Shown piece after piece: positions 55,901 through 64,000 of a stretch of DNA of 64,000 nt. The first letter of the stretch is position 1, and each line of letters begins with the position of its first letter. Source of the stretch: Roseomonas sp. E05. GTDB taxonomy: Bacteria; Pseudomonadota; Alphaproteobacteria; Acetobacterales; Acetobacteraceae. Both the position numbers and the translations under genes were made by a program. The stretch is taken from NCBI RefSeq assembly GCF_030063475.1, contig NZ_JASIRT010000020.1:1-64000 (forward strand), written 5' to 3'. The notes beneath the pieces are model-generated. The model saw only the letters and a list, made by a program, of their open reading frames with translations. It did not search any database and had not been told where the DNA came from.

Positions 55901-56842
55901 ATGGGTGCGCGCATCGGTGTCGTCGGCAGCAACATGGTCGACCTGATCACCTACATCGACCGGATGCCGGCGGCGGGGGAGACCCTGGCCGCGCCGGCCT
56001 TCGCCATGGGGCATGGCGGCAAGGGCGCCAACCAGGCGGTCGCGGCGGCGAAGCTTGGCGGCGAGGTGCTGCTGGTCAGCCGTGTCGGCGACGACCTGTT
56101 CGGCGGCGGCACCATCAGGAACTTCCAGGCTCTGGGGATCGACACGCGGCATGTGCGCGCCGTGCCGGGCACGCAGAGCGGCGTGGCGCCGATCTTCGTC
56201 GATCCCTCGGGCGAGAACCGCATCCTGATCGTCAAGGGCGCCAATGAGCGCCTGCTGCCGGCCGATGTGGACGCCGCCGCCGAGGACCTGAAGACCTGCA
56301 GGCTGATCCTGCTGCAGCTCGAGATCCCGTTGGAGACCGTCTATCACACCATCGCCTGGGCGGCGCGCGAGGGCATCGAGGTGCTGCTGAACCCGGCCCC
56401 CGCCGTGCCGGAGCTTGATGTGGAGCGCATCCTCGGCGCCACCTTCCTGGTGCCGAACCAGACCGAGCTGACCATCCTGACCGGGATGCCGGCCGCGACG
56501 CGCGAGCAGGCCGAGGCGGCGGCGCGGAGCCTGGTGGCGCGCGGCGTGCGGCAGGTGATCGTGACGCTGGGCGCCGAGGGGGCACTGCTCGTCGCTGCGG
56601 AAGGGCCGGCGGTGCATGTGCCTTCCGTGCCGGTGAAGCCGCATGACACCAGCGGCGCGGGCGACGCCTTCATCGGCGCCTTCGCGCAGCACTACGTCGC
56701 GCACCGCGACGTGCTGGCAGCGTTGCGCTGGGGCGCGCGCTATGCGGCGGATTCCATCACGCGGCCGGGCACCCAGAGCGCCTTCGCCGACGCGGCGGGC
56801 TTTGCCCGCTTCTGTTCGGCGCTGGAGCAGGGGGCGGGCTGA
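55901..56842 (+). CDS. rbsK: Ribokinase (PfkB family)
   Basis: 313-aa sugar kinase. GHGGKGANQAVAAAKLGGEV is the N-terminal PfkB signature, and KPHDTSGAGDAFIGAFAQHY holds the catalytic aspartate and anion hole. NPAPAVPELDVERILGATFL fits ribokinase. With deoC in the same operon it may act as a deoxyribokinase (the same family in Salmonella, DeoK) as well as on ribose; sequence alone cannot separate the two. AGGAG precedes the ATG. Confidence 0.9.
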   Translation: MGARIGVVGSNMVDLITYIDRMPAAGETLAAPAFAMGHGGKGANQAVAAAKLGGEVLLVSRVGDDLFGGGTIRNFQALGIDTRHVRAVPGTQSGVAPIFVDPSGENRILIVKGANERLLPADVDAAAEDLKTCRLILLQLEIPLETVYHTIAWAAREGIEVLLNPAPAVPELDVERILGATFLVPNQTELTILTGMPAATREQAEAAARSLVARGVRQVIVTLGAEGALLVAAEGPAVHVPSVPVKPHDTSGAGDAFIGAFAQHYVAHRDVLAALRWGARYAADSITRPGTQSAFADAAGFARFCSALEQGAG

Positions 56843-56891
56843 ACCCCGCAGGCCGCGGACCCGGGCGGCCGCGCGAGAGGAGGGAGGGAGC

Positions 56892-57320
56892 ATGCACCAG
56901 GCGCAGCATCGCCTGACCGTGGCAACCCGGGGCCGGGGCCTTGTCGAGGTCACGGAGGAGGTCTGCCGCTGGGTGGCCGGTCAGGGCATCCGGACCGGGC
57001 TGCTGGTCGTCTGGTGCCGGCACACCTCGGCCTCCCTGCTGGTGCAGGAGAATGCCTCGCCGGCGGTGCGGGACGACCTGGAGGACTTCTTCCGTCGTCT
57101 GGTGCCCGAGGGCGGGTCCGGGCGGTACCGGCACGAGGAGGAGGGGCCTGACGATATGCCGGCCCACATCCGCGCTGCTCTCACCCAGACACAGCTCTCG
57201 ATCCCCGTTGCCGCGGGCCGGCCGGTGCTGGGGACCTGGCAGGGCATCTTCCTCTACGAGCACCGCCTTCGGCCGCATCGCCGGGAGCTGGTGCTCCATC
57301 TTGTGGGCGAGGCGGGCTGA
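56892..57320 (+). CDS. YjbQ family protein (UPF0047)
   Basis: 142-aa member of the YjbQ/UPF0047 family, associated with secondary thiamine-phosphate synthase activity in E. coli. The HTSASLLVQENASPAVRDDL motif with metal-site histidine and Asp, and GTWQGIFLYEHRLRPHRREL, are characteristic. GGAGGGAGGGAG precedes the start. It follows ribokinase by 49 bases and may be transcribed with the sugar operon, although its function appears unrelated. Confidence 0.88.
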   Translation: MHQAQHRLTVATRGRGLVEVTEEVCRWVAGQGIRTGLLVVWCRHTSASLLVQENASPAVRDDLEDFFRRLVPEGGSGRYRHEEEGPDDMPAHIRAALTQTQLSIPVAAGRPVLGTWQGIFLYEHRLRPHRRELVLHLVGEAG

Positions 57321-58119
57321 CCACGCGCCTCTGGCGAGGGCCGCAGCCATGCCGCGATCACGCCAGGGCTACAGCGAGAAAACCTTGGATTGCTCGCAAT
57401 CTGGTGACGAGGCGGTGAAAAGAGGAGGATGCCCGCCCACGGCAGGGGCGAGCCCGCTGCCAACCCTGTCCATCCAGGCCTCACCCATGCACATGCTGAA
57501 GGTTTACGGTGGCGTCCTCGGCCTGCTGCGCCTGGAATGGCGGCGCTGCATCTTCACAGCCCTGGTGGCCAGCCAAATGCCGCCGGCCGCGGAGCCGGTG
57601 GTGGTGCGGTTCCCGGGGGCATGCGCCGCCCTGAAAGCAAGGCCGGTTTGGCAAGTGCAGGGAACAGCCGCAGCGGCCTTGCGCTGCGATACTCCCTCGC
57701 ATGCCATCCTGGCTCGCGCCGGAGATCCTCGGCTGCTCCTGGCGGGCAGGGGAAGCTTGAGGCGGCGGCCTCTACGGAGGGTCTGCAAGGCCGCCGGAAG
57801 GGACCTGCGCCGCGGTCCGCCCGCATGGTGCCGCCTCGTCCTCGCTGAAGGATGGTAGCGCCCTCTCGCGAGGCGGGGCACCTTCATCCAGCGCCCATCG
57901 AAGATGGCTTCTCAGGAACTCGGTCCAGACCAGGGACGACGGAGCCGTGCAGCGCGCGGGGGCCTGTGGTCGGCTACAGGGGGCCGTTCGCTGCATCCTT
58001 TGGCTCTTCGGCTTCATCACCCTCTCCCATATCCCGCAGAAAAGCCGGGCGGATCAGTTGCTGAAAGGCCGCAACAGCAGCCTTTCGCAAAGGAGCGCTC
58101 CGCAGCAGGTTGCCGGCTG
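57321..58119. other. Gene-poor stretch, no supported gene
   Basis: About 800 bases between yjbQ and the hibernation-factor gene. Short frames occur on both strands (for example from ATG 57487), but their products are basic and unlike any family I know, and none has a good ribosome binding site. I see no RNA gene or repeat here. It may be decayed coding sequence. Confidence 0.5.
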
Positions 58120-58629
58120 CTACTCGGCGGCGAGCGGCCAGTTGCGCCGCGCTGAAGGCTTATGCTCCGGCGTAAGCCCGAAGAACGCCTCCTCATCCTT
58201 TGCGCCGTCATCGAGCAGATCGAGGATCTCGTCATGGTCCGGCACAGGCTCGCCATGCAGGCGGAAGAGATTGTCCTTGGCCGGATTGGCCGGCTTATCC
58301 TCGCGCATGGCGCGCTTGCGGCGACGGAGCTGTTTCGCCACATGCTCGACCGCCATGACCAGCGCGCCGTGCGCATCCCGGTGCATCGCCCGGCCGTCGA
58401 CGTCGATTGCGCCCGCTACACGGAAGCGGATGTTGCAGCAGAAGCCGGTGCCCTTGGCCTGCCGCGAGAAGATGACGGTCACATCCGCCGCGCGGCCGAA
58501 ATACTTGGCGGCCATGACCCTCAGGCGTGCCGCCGCGCTGGCCTGGAGGGCGTCTCCAACTTCGAGCTGGTGACCTTCAACGGCGATGCGGCTGTTCTCC
58601 GGCAGATCGGACCAGACAGAGCTTGCCAT
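58120..58629 (-). CDS. Ribosome hibernation factor (HPF/RaiA family)
   Basis: 169-aa protein with an S30AE-type domain over its first ~110 residues: SRIAVEGHQLEVGDALQASA opens the fold, and HGALVMAVEHVAKQLRRRKR is the basic second helix that binds the ribosome. The C-terminal ~55 residues are acidic (HDEILDLLDDGAKDEEAFF) and not the standard dimerisation domain of long HPF, so it is probably a short type with a lineage-specific tail. The start is at MASSVWSDLP; the frame could extend 30 codons. It stands alone, not beside rpoN or ptsN. Confidence 0.8.
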   Translation of the reverse strand: MASSVWSDLPENSRIAVEGHQLEVGDALQASAAARLRVMAAKYFGRAADVTVIFSRQAKGTGFCCNIRFRVAGAIDVDGRAMHRDAHGALVMAVEHVAKQLRRRKRAMREDKPANPAKDNLFRLHGEPVPDHDEILDLLDDGAKDEEAFFGLTPEHKPSARRNWPLAAE

Positions 58630-58859
58630 TGCGGTGCGGTGTCCCTCTGCTGTGTTACACAACAACCGTAGCGGGATTGCGGAGCCTGGAGGAAGGCGCA
58701 ATGCCGGCACCTCTTTCAACTCAGAGTGAATTTACTCCTGCAATCTGCAACCTGACTATTGGCGCGTTTCAAAACCCAGACACAGGCCTCCCCGCTGCGG
58801 TCAGCCATGGCATGCTGATCTCAAGGAGGCCTGGCATAAGTGCTTCCGCTTTCACGAAA
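58630..58859. other. Intergenic stretch upstream of the hibernation factor
   Basis: Contains the presumed promoter of the hibernation-factor gene (CTGTGTTACACAACAAC near 58651-58667, itself a short dyad GTGTTACAC) and otherwise nothing recognisable. Confidence 0.4.
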
Positions 58860-59115
58860 AGGCCCGGGCCGATAGTGGCCATGTCGGCGAGCCGGCGAGC
58901 GCGCCACCCACGCACCTGCATCACGCCCGGGATCATCCGCAGACCCAAAAGCCAGACCGGTTTTGCTGTCCGGCCGAGGCGTAGAGTGGTGGAGAAAATC
59001 TTTGCCTGGTTTGAAGCGCAGCGGCCGACTGGCCAAAGGCCCTGAGCGCACCGCCGAATCCGCGGAATTCCTCTCCTGCGACGCCTCCGTCCTTCCCCTC
59101 CCCAGGCCGCTAGAT
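58860..59115 (+). pseudogene. Degraded C-terminal part of an IS5-family transposase
   Basis: In one frame the sequence reads TGFAVRPRRRVVEKIFAWFE, matching the RRWVVERTFAW motif near the end of IS5-group transposases. The continuation, GRLAKGPERTAESAEFLSCD, fits the usual RRLAKDYE...SAEAF ending but lies in a different frame, so at least one frameshift separates them. The N-terminal DDE parts are not recognisable. A tiny relic of an insertion sequence, with no intact ends visible. Confidence 0.6.
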
Positions 59116-59678
59116 CGTTTTGAGTTAGTTTCAAACTGCCTTCTCGGAAAAGGTGCCGCTCACGGTTCCATCACCTCTCCGTGATAAGATGAGCAAGCGG
59201 ATTGCTGCGTCCAGGCAAGCCCATTTCGTTTGTCCATAGAAACAAAATGAGCAGAAAGGGCAACTTTCAGAAATATTCCTTCTGACCATTCGCCCCGATA
59301 TGGTTCGACGGACTTGATGTAAGGAAAAATATTGCTCTGCAGGAGGGGTAAGCTTCGCCTGGATGTTACGCACACGGATCTCTCTGTCCCCGGAGCCGGA
59401 CCGGAGCGCCGTCGGAATACATAAAATTACAATAATATCAAAATTTATACTAATTGACGCGCTTTAAGAAGATGGCCAACAATCCAGAAAGTAGAAAAAT
59501 ATCCTACAGATAAGGCTGAAATAGTTTACGCTCCCGTATAGTCATATTGCGGCGCGGCGAGATTCTTTCTAATTCAGAACAAGAAGGGATTGCCGAATCT
59601 CCACGGCAGTTGTGGAGATTCGCCGCCCATATGCTGTTTTTGGTGATTCCATACTTGATGGACATCGGGAGATTTCGC
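59116..59678. promoter_or_regulatory. AT-rich leader upstream of the exopolysaccharide genes
   Basis: From about 59230 to 59560 the DNA is far richer in A and T than anywhere else in the window, including AAAATTACAATAATATCAAA. It holds no supported gene. It is the natural place for the promoter and regulatory sites of the exopolysaccharide operon and may be foreign DNA. A TTGACG at 59454 has no convincing -10 partner. Confidence 0.5.
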
Positions 59679-61127
59679 ATGCAGCTTCGACGGGATTTAC
59701 TTGTCGACCGCTCGGCAAAGACCTCGAACTCACCTGGTCTGCACGGATTGAATAACCGAAAATCCGTTGCTTTCCTCCCTCAGCTCCGCCCGTGGCTCGG
59801 CCTGCTTCAATGGACGGGAGATGCAGTGCTGCTCGCAGCCTTTGACGTGGCAGTCGCCCGCGCCATGGGAGAAGCATATATCAACCATTGGTTGCTTTTC
59901 TCGGTTGCCGCGCTGGGTGCCACCCAGCTCGCCCTGATCCATCAGATCATGTTCGTTGACTTGCGCCTTGAGCAGCGCACGTCTCTTTCTTGGCTGCTGG
60001 CCCGCACAGTGATGGTTTCGCTGATTGGTGCCATCAGCCTGGCCCTACTTAAGCAATGGATGGCAGGCGAGGTAATTGCAGGAAGCAGGGCCCTTTTCCT
60101 GATTTCTTACTTTGTCCTGCCGAGCAGCGCTCTGCGCGTGACGCTGATTCTGCTTGGCACACGGCCGGCGCAGGTGCCGGGAGTCGCTTTGGTTGGCTCG
60201 AGAGAAAGTCGTTCGGCGATAGAGCATTCGCTGCGCAGCAGCCGTGCCTGCGCCGAGCCGATGCTCTTCCATTTCGACACTACCCGGGATGAGGACCTCA
60301 GCCAGTTGCGCCGTCTTACCTTTGACCGGCGCATCAACACCATCATTCTGGCAGTGGCCGGCATGTCTGCCGAGCGTATTAGCGCCAGTTGCCTGGAGGT
60401 GGCCGATCTCCCTGTGCGCATCAGCGTCGTGCCGGATCCAGTCAGCCTGGAGGCGCAACTGCGCATCGGTCTCTGGCTGCATGGCATTCCGTCCGTGGAG
60501 ATGTTTCCTGCGCCGCCGCAGGATATGTCGAGCGCGCTGAAGCGCGGCTTCGATATCCTGGGTTCCGCCGCTGCCCTCCTGCTTCTTGCACCCTGCTTCG
60601 CGATCGTGGCGCTGCTCATCTATCTGGAAAGTGGCGGCCCGGTGTTGTTCCGGCAGCGACGCTATGGCCTGGGCGGCGAGCCTGTGAAGATCCTGAAGTT
60701 TCGCACCATGCATGCATCGCTTGGCGATGCCACCGGTGCGCAGCGTACGGCGAAGCGCGACCCGCGCGTCACCCGCGTCGGCCGCTTCCTGCGGCGCACC
60801 AGCATCGACGAGCTACCGCAGCTCTGGAACGTCCTGCGGGGCGACATGTCGCTGGTTGGACCGCGGCCCCACGCCGTGTCCATGCTGGTTGGACAGGCGC
60901 TCTACAACGATGCCGTGCCAACCTACCGGGCGCGCCATCGTGTGCGGCCTGGCATTACCGGCTGGGCGCAGGTCAACGGGTCACGCGGCGAGATCGACAC
61001 GCAGGCCAAGGCAGAGCGCCGCATCGAACTCGACCTCTGGTACATCGACAACTGGTCGCTGGCGCTCGACCTGCAGATCCTGTTGCGCACTCTCCTGGGC
61101 GGTTTCGCCAGCCTGCAGGCGGATTGA
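59679..61127 (+). CDS. Polyprenyl-phosphate sugar-1-phosphate transferase (exopolysaccharide priming enzyme)
   Basis: 482-aa polyisoprenyl-phosphate hexose-1-phosphate transferase of the WbaP/ExoY kind. Several membrane helices cover residues about 35-160, a CoA-binding-like domain follows, and the catalytic C-terminal part has KRGFDILGSAAALLLLAPCF, ILKFRTMHASLGDATGAQRT, GRFLRRTSIDELPQLWNVLR, GDMSLVGPRPHAVSM and RPGITGWAQVNGSRGE. It starts the repeat unit on undecaprenyl phosphate. The ATG MQLRRDLLVD has GGGAG seven bases upstream; in-frame starts at 59547 or 59631 would add extra N-terminal residues. Confidence 0.92.
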   Translation: MQLRRDLLVDRSAKTSNSPGLHGLNNRKSVAFLPQLRPWLGLLQWTGDAVLLAAFDVAVARAMGEAYINHWLLFSVAALGATQLALIHQIMFVDLRLEQRTSLSWLLARTVMVSLIGAISLALLKQWMAGEVIAGSRALFLISYFVLPSSALRVTLILLGTRPAQVPGVALVGSRESRSAIEHSLRSSRACAEPMLFHFDTTRDEDLSQLRRLTFDRRINTIILAVAGMSAERISASCLEVADLPVRISVVPDPVSLEAQLRIGLWLHGIPSVEMFPAPPQDMSSALKRGFDILGSAAALLLLAPCFAIVALLIYLESGGPVLFRQRRYGLGGEPVKILKFRTMHASLGDATGAQRTAKRDPRVTRVGRFLRRTSIDELPQLWNVLRGDMSLVGPRPHAVSMLVGQALYNDAVPTYRARHRVRPGITGWAQVNGSRGEIDTQAKAERRIELDLWYIDNWSLALDLQILLRTLLGGFASLQAD

Positions 61128-61492
61128 TGCGGGTGCGCGCCATGCATCCTGAGCGGACCTCCGCAGGTGGCGCCGTCTTGCGGGCCGGATGGGATGGAAT
61201 CCGGCGTACCGAGGTGGCGGGACTGCCGGTGGATGCCTGCGATGGCATCGAAGCCGTGCTCCGGCCAGTCGCGGCGCATCTTCAGGCGGCGGCTACAGGT
61301 CGGCTCGATGCCGCCTTCCTCGGTACCTGCGTCAATCCCGCTTCCGTCGCGGTGGCTCGGCGGTATCCTGCCTTCACAGCCGACCTTTCACATTTCAGGC
61401 CCGTACTGCCGGACGGCATCGGGATGGTCCTGGCGATGCGCTGCCTTATCCTGCTACGTTTGCCGGCAAAGGGCGGGGGGCGGCGCTCGTGA
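61127..61492 (+). CDS. N-terminal part of a WecG/TagA-type glycosyltransferase (truncated)
   Basis: 121 aa, start overlapping the previous stop (TGATG) and stop overlapped by the next start (GTGA). The first ~110 residues match the beginning of WecG/TagA/CpsF enzymes: EVAGLPVDACDGIEAVL, AAFLGTCVNPASVAVARRYP and FRPVLPDGIGMVLAMR (the conserved L-PDG-G motif). The family is normally about 240 residues; the second half with the rest of the active site is missing, replaced by LLRLPAKGGGRRS. Probably inactive, or a remnant kept for coupling. Confidence 0.65.
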   Translation: MRVRAMHPERTSAGGAVLRAGWDGIRRTEVAGLPVDACDGIEAVLRPVAAHLQAAATGRLDAAFLGTCVNPASVAVARRYPAFTADLSHFRPVLPDGIGMVLAMRCLILLRLPAKGGGRRS

Positions 61493-62961
61493 CCGCGGGC
61501 AGCAGCACCTTGGGAGGCGCGACCAGCCGCAAGGATGGCAAGGCACGCGCCCTTTTCTGGACCCTGCTCGATGTTGGCGGGAGCCAGGGACTTTCCTTTC
61601 TGCTCTACGTGGTGCTGACGCGGATCCTGACACCTGAGGACTACGGTATCTTCGCGCTGTCGTTGTCAGTGGTGGCTGTGACGAACATCATTCTGTTCCA
61701 GGGCTTTGCCGATGCGCTGATCCAGCGCGAGCACCCGGACGAGGACGACTGCAGCACCGTGTTCTGGATCAACTTCGCCATTGGCCTTGGGCTTGGGCTG
61801 CTGCTTCTCGCTGCCGCCGGACCGCTCGCTGAGCTGTATGGAGCACCTCTGCTGCGGCCTGTGCTGCAGGTCATGTCCGTGCTCTGCCCGCTGCGTGCAC
61901 TGGTGAGCGTTCACTCTGCGCTCTGCCGGCGTGAGATGCGGATGTCGATTTTCGCCATGCGTGCCATCGGTGCCTACCTGATCGGCGGTGCCGCTGGCGT
62001 CGCCCTTGCATTGCAGGGCTGGGGAGTCTGGGCGCTGGTCGCCTGCCAACTGGTTCAGGCGGCGACGATCCTGGTGGTCATGTGGAGTACCATTCGCTGG
62101 GTGCCGCGACTGCGTTTCTCCGGCTTGGCCTTCCACCGTCTGGCAGGGTTCGGGCGACAGTTGATGCTTGCAAGCGTACTGGGCTCGGCCGCCGACAAGG
62201 TCGATAACCTGATCATCGGTCTGGTGCTCGGCCCAGCGGCGGTGGGCTACTACAGTCTTGCAATGAAGGTTTTCCAGGCAGTCGGCCTGGTGACTATCCA
62301 GCCACTCAACCTGCTCGTGATGCCGATCCTGGCGCGGCTCGCACATCACAAGGCGACGTTCAGCGCCGAATACGTGCGGCTGGTGACGGCCTGCCTCGCA
62401 GTTTGGCTGCCTGCAGTGGCCGGTCTTGGCGTTCTCGCGCCGGTGGTGTTGCCGCTGGCCTTCGGACCGCAATGGGCCGATGCGGTGCCGGTGCTGCAGG
62501 CGATCTGCGTTTCCTGCGCCAGCATGCCGTTTTGGGCGCTCAGCGGGCAGGCTCTGTCGGCGCTGGGGCGGCCTGACCTCTACATCCGCTTGGCGGCCGC
62601 TCAGCTGGTGCTGGCGGCTTTGGCCTTTGCCGCCGCAGCACCCTTTGGCATCGTCGCTGTGGGCTTTGCCTGGGCGGCGGTGTCTGCACTGCTCGTGCCG
62701 CTGAACCTGGCAACCATGGTCCGGGCTACTGGCGTGCGACCGCATGGGCTGCAGAGGAGCGCGCTGCGCCTGCTGTTGTGCGCCGCCGGCATGGCTGCGG
62801 TGATGCTGCTTCTGTTCAGGCTCGTACCGCACCAGCCGTGGCTGGCAGCCATCACCGCGCCCTTCACCTATCTTGCGCTGCTCGCGCTGCTGTTGCCGGG
62901 ATATCCGCGCAGCTTGCTTCGTTCGGCGCGGCACGCCCTGCCGTTACCGGGAAAGGCATGA
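61489..62961 (+). CDS. Wzx-type polysaccharide flippase
   Basis: 490-aa inner-membrane protein with about 12-14 helices of the MATE/MOP oligosaccharide flippase superfamily. FWTLLDVGGSQGLSFLLYVV and LTRILTPEDYGIFALSLSVV form the typical opening, and VGYYSLAMKVFQAVGLVTIQ is the repeat in the second half. It would flip lipid-linked repeat units made from the upstream priming enzyme. GTG start, coupled to the truncated gene before it and to the desaturase-like gene after it (ATGA). Confidence 0.9.
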   Translation: MTAGSSTLGGATSRKDGKARALFWTLLDVGGSQGLSFLLYVVLTRILTPEDYGIFALSLSVVAVTNIILFQGFADALIQREHPDEDDCSTVFWINFAIGLGLGLLLLAAAGPLAELYGAPLLRPVLQVMSVLCPLRALVSVHSALCRREMRMSIFAMRAIGAYLIGGAAGVALALQGWGVWALVACQLVQAATILVVMWSTIRWVPRLRFSGLAFHRLAGFGRQLMLASVLGSAADKVDNLIIGLVLGPAAVGYYSLAMKVFQAVGLVTIQPLNLLVMPILARLAHHKATFSAEYVRLVTACLAVWLPAVAGLGVLAPVVLPLAFGPQWADAVPVLQAICVSCASMPFWALSGQALSALGRPDLYIRLAAAQLVLAALAFAAAAPFGIVAVGFAWAAVSALLVPLNLATMVRATGVRPHGLQRSALRLLLCAAGMAAVMLLLFRLVPHQPWLAAITAPFTYLALLALLLPGYPRSLLRSARHALPLPGKA

Positions 62962-64000
62962 TGCTCAGCACCAATCTGCTCGAGGCCGTCATTGACAGGC
63001 TTTCTGGTTCCAACCTCGCTGCCCTGGGCCTGTTGTTTGCTACCTGCATCATCGCCTCCGTGGCGATGTTCCTGCGTGCCCATCCGGGCCCCTACGATGT
63101 GAGATCCTGGTTCCGTTACGCCTTCCCGCGTCATATCCTGACGCATCGCTCCGCGCGCGCGGACGCGCTGTTCTGGATCACCCGAAAAATGCTGATGCCG
63201 CTGCTGCTGCTGCCCACGGCGGCCGCGGTGACCGGCTTTGTCGGCTACGGTGTGTATGCCGTGCTGGATGCACTGCTCGGCGGCGGGTTCCACGCTGAGG
63301 AGCCCGCAGGACCCTGGACGGTGGTCCTGTTCACCATCAGCGCTCTGCTTGCCTATGATCTGTCCTACTACCTCTACCATCGGGCGCAGCATCGGGCGCC
63401 AATGCTGTGGGAGTTGCACAAGGTTCACCATTCGGCCGAGGTGATGGTGGGAATCACGAAGGACCGTATCCATCCCTTGGATGAGGTGATGAACCGCGCC
63501 TGGGATGGTATCGTCGTCGGCACGGTGTATGGCGTCTGGCTGCTTTTTGCCGTCGACCCGGTGGAAGCCGCCATCTTCGGCATCAACGTCTATGTGCTGC
63601 GCAACATCCTGATGATGGACCTGCTGCGCCACACGCACCTAAAGGTTTCCTTCGGCCCGCTGAACCATCTGGTGCTCTGCCCGCACTGGCATCAGCTGCA
63701 TCACAGTGCGGACTCAAAGCATTTCGACCGCAATTTCGGGCTGATGCTGTCGGTCTGGGACCGTCTGTTTGGCACTCAGGCCGTGCCGGTGCATGACGAG
63801 TCTTTCACCTTTGGGCTTGGGCCGCGTGAAAGCCTGCGTTACCAGTCGTTGTATGGGCTTTATGTGCTCCCGCTAACGCGCATGGCGGAAGCCACCTTGC
63901 GGCAACTGCGGACGCGCCGGCTGACTTTCCAGAAATCAGTCATTCCCGATGAGGCGGGCCTGCGCATCGAGCTGATCAATGCCTGGCCCCGCTGCGCGGC
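62958..64000 (+). CDS. Sterol desaturase / fatty acid hydroxylase family protein, cut by the window end
   Basis: At least 347 residues, open to the end of the window. Diiron-type histidine clusters of the membrane fatty-acid-hydroxylase superfamily are all visible: YLYHRAQHRAPMLWELHKVH (HxxxH then HxxHH), and CPHWHQLHHSAD (HxxHH). Several membrane helices surround them. The start ATGATG overlaps the flippase stop. Members hydroxylate or desaturate lipid chains; next to a flippase it may modify a lipid carrier or a membrane lipid. The gene has no stop before 64000. Confidence 0.88.
   Translation, partial: MMLSTNLLEAVIDRLSGSNLAALGLLFATCIIASVAMFLRAHPGPYDVRSWFRYAFPRHILTHRSARADALFWITRKMLMPLLLLPTAAAVTGFVGYGVYAVLDALLGGGFHAEEPAGPWTVVLFTISALLAYDLSYYLYHRAQHRAPMLWELHKVHHSAEVMVGITKDRIHPLDEVMNRAWDGIVVGTVYGVWLLFAVDPVEAAIFGINVYVLRNILMMDLLRHTHLKVSFGPLNHLVLCPHWHQLHHSADSKHFDRNFGLMLSVWDRLFGTQAVPVHDESFTFGLGPRESLRYQSLYGLYVLPLTRMAEATLRQLRTRRLTFQKSVIPDEAGLRIELINAWPRCA

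Noticed and set aside
57487-57858. Protein-coding gene of about 120 codons after yjbQ
   Set aside because: Basic low-complexity product, no family resemblance and no ribosome binding site.
58163-58671. Plus-strand gene opposite the hibernation factor
   Set aside because: The minus-strand product matches the S30AE domain in order and length; the plus-strand frame matches nothing.

Overview
The window is high-GC alphaproteobacterial chromosome, most like an Acetobacteraceae genome of the Roseomonas/Rhodopila type. That placement is inferred from the GC content, the heme operon carrying a Mic60 (mitofilin) gene, the cytoplasmic PHB depolymerase and the abundance of c-di-GMP and sugar-nucleotide genes; no rRNA or tRNA gene is present to settle it. 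Both ends are cut: a probable IS5-type transposase start at the left edge and a sterol-desaturase-family gene at the right edge.

Layout. 0-7 kb: metallophosphoesterase, remains of a chemoreceptor, aconitase acnA, the divergent heme-exporter genes ccmA-ccmB and a diguanylate cyclase. 7-16.5 kb: cytochrome b561, a HAD dehalogenase, the minus-strand set tsaD-rlmJ-gpsA, then the divergent operon hemC-hemD-mic60-hemY. 16.5-30 kb: accessory and housekeeping genes, including a surface-type protein with 31 consecutive prolines, a TauE/SafE-like exporter, a chemoreceptor, a three-gene CoA-transferase operon, a dienelactone hydrolase, an MFS transporter, PhaZ and a GST.

30.1-43.5 kb: the most unusual region. 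It holds two divergent, tightly coupled operons. Leftward run an inositol-3-phosphate synthase, a histidine phosphatase, a methyltransferase and a GH-A glycoside hydrolase whose barrel elements appear circularly permuted. Rightward run two sugar-nucleotide epimerases, a GT4 glycosyltransferase, three CgeB-like glycosyltransferases, a UDP-glucuronate decarboxylase (UDP-xylose supply) and a phosphoribosyltransferase-kinase-like fusion. No polymerase or flippase is present, so I infer a small inositol- and xylose-containing glycoside or glycolipid of unknown structure.

43.5-46.7 kb is a decay zone: a catalase-family peroxidase broken by two single-C losses, and a cupredoxin-like gene fused to the tail of a PAS domain followed out of frame by GGDEF-EAL. 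46.8-57.3 kb is a pentose or deoxyribose uptake and catabolism locus (DeoR regulator, FGGY kinase, deoC, sugar ABC transporter with two permeases, DUF4432 epimerase, ribokinase, YjbQ). 57.3-59.7 kb is gene-poor, with one ribosome-hibernation factor and a degraded IS5-like transposase. 59.7-64 kb is an exopolysaccharide segment of visibly lower GC: priming glycosyltransferase, a truncated WecG-like gene, a Wzx-type flippase and the partial desaturase.
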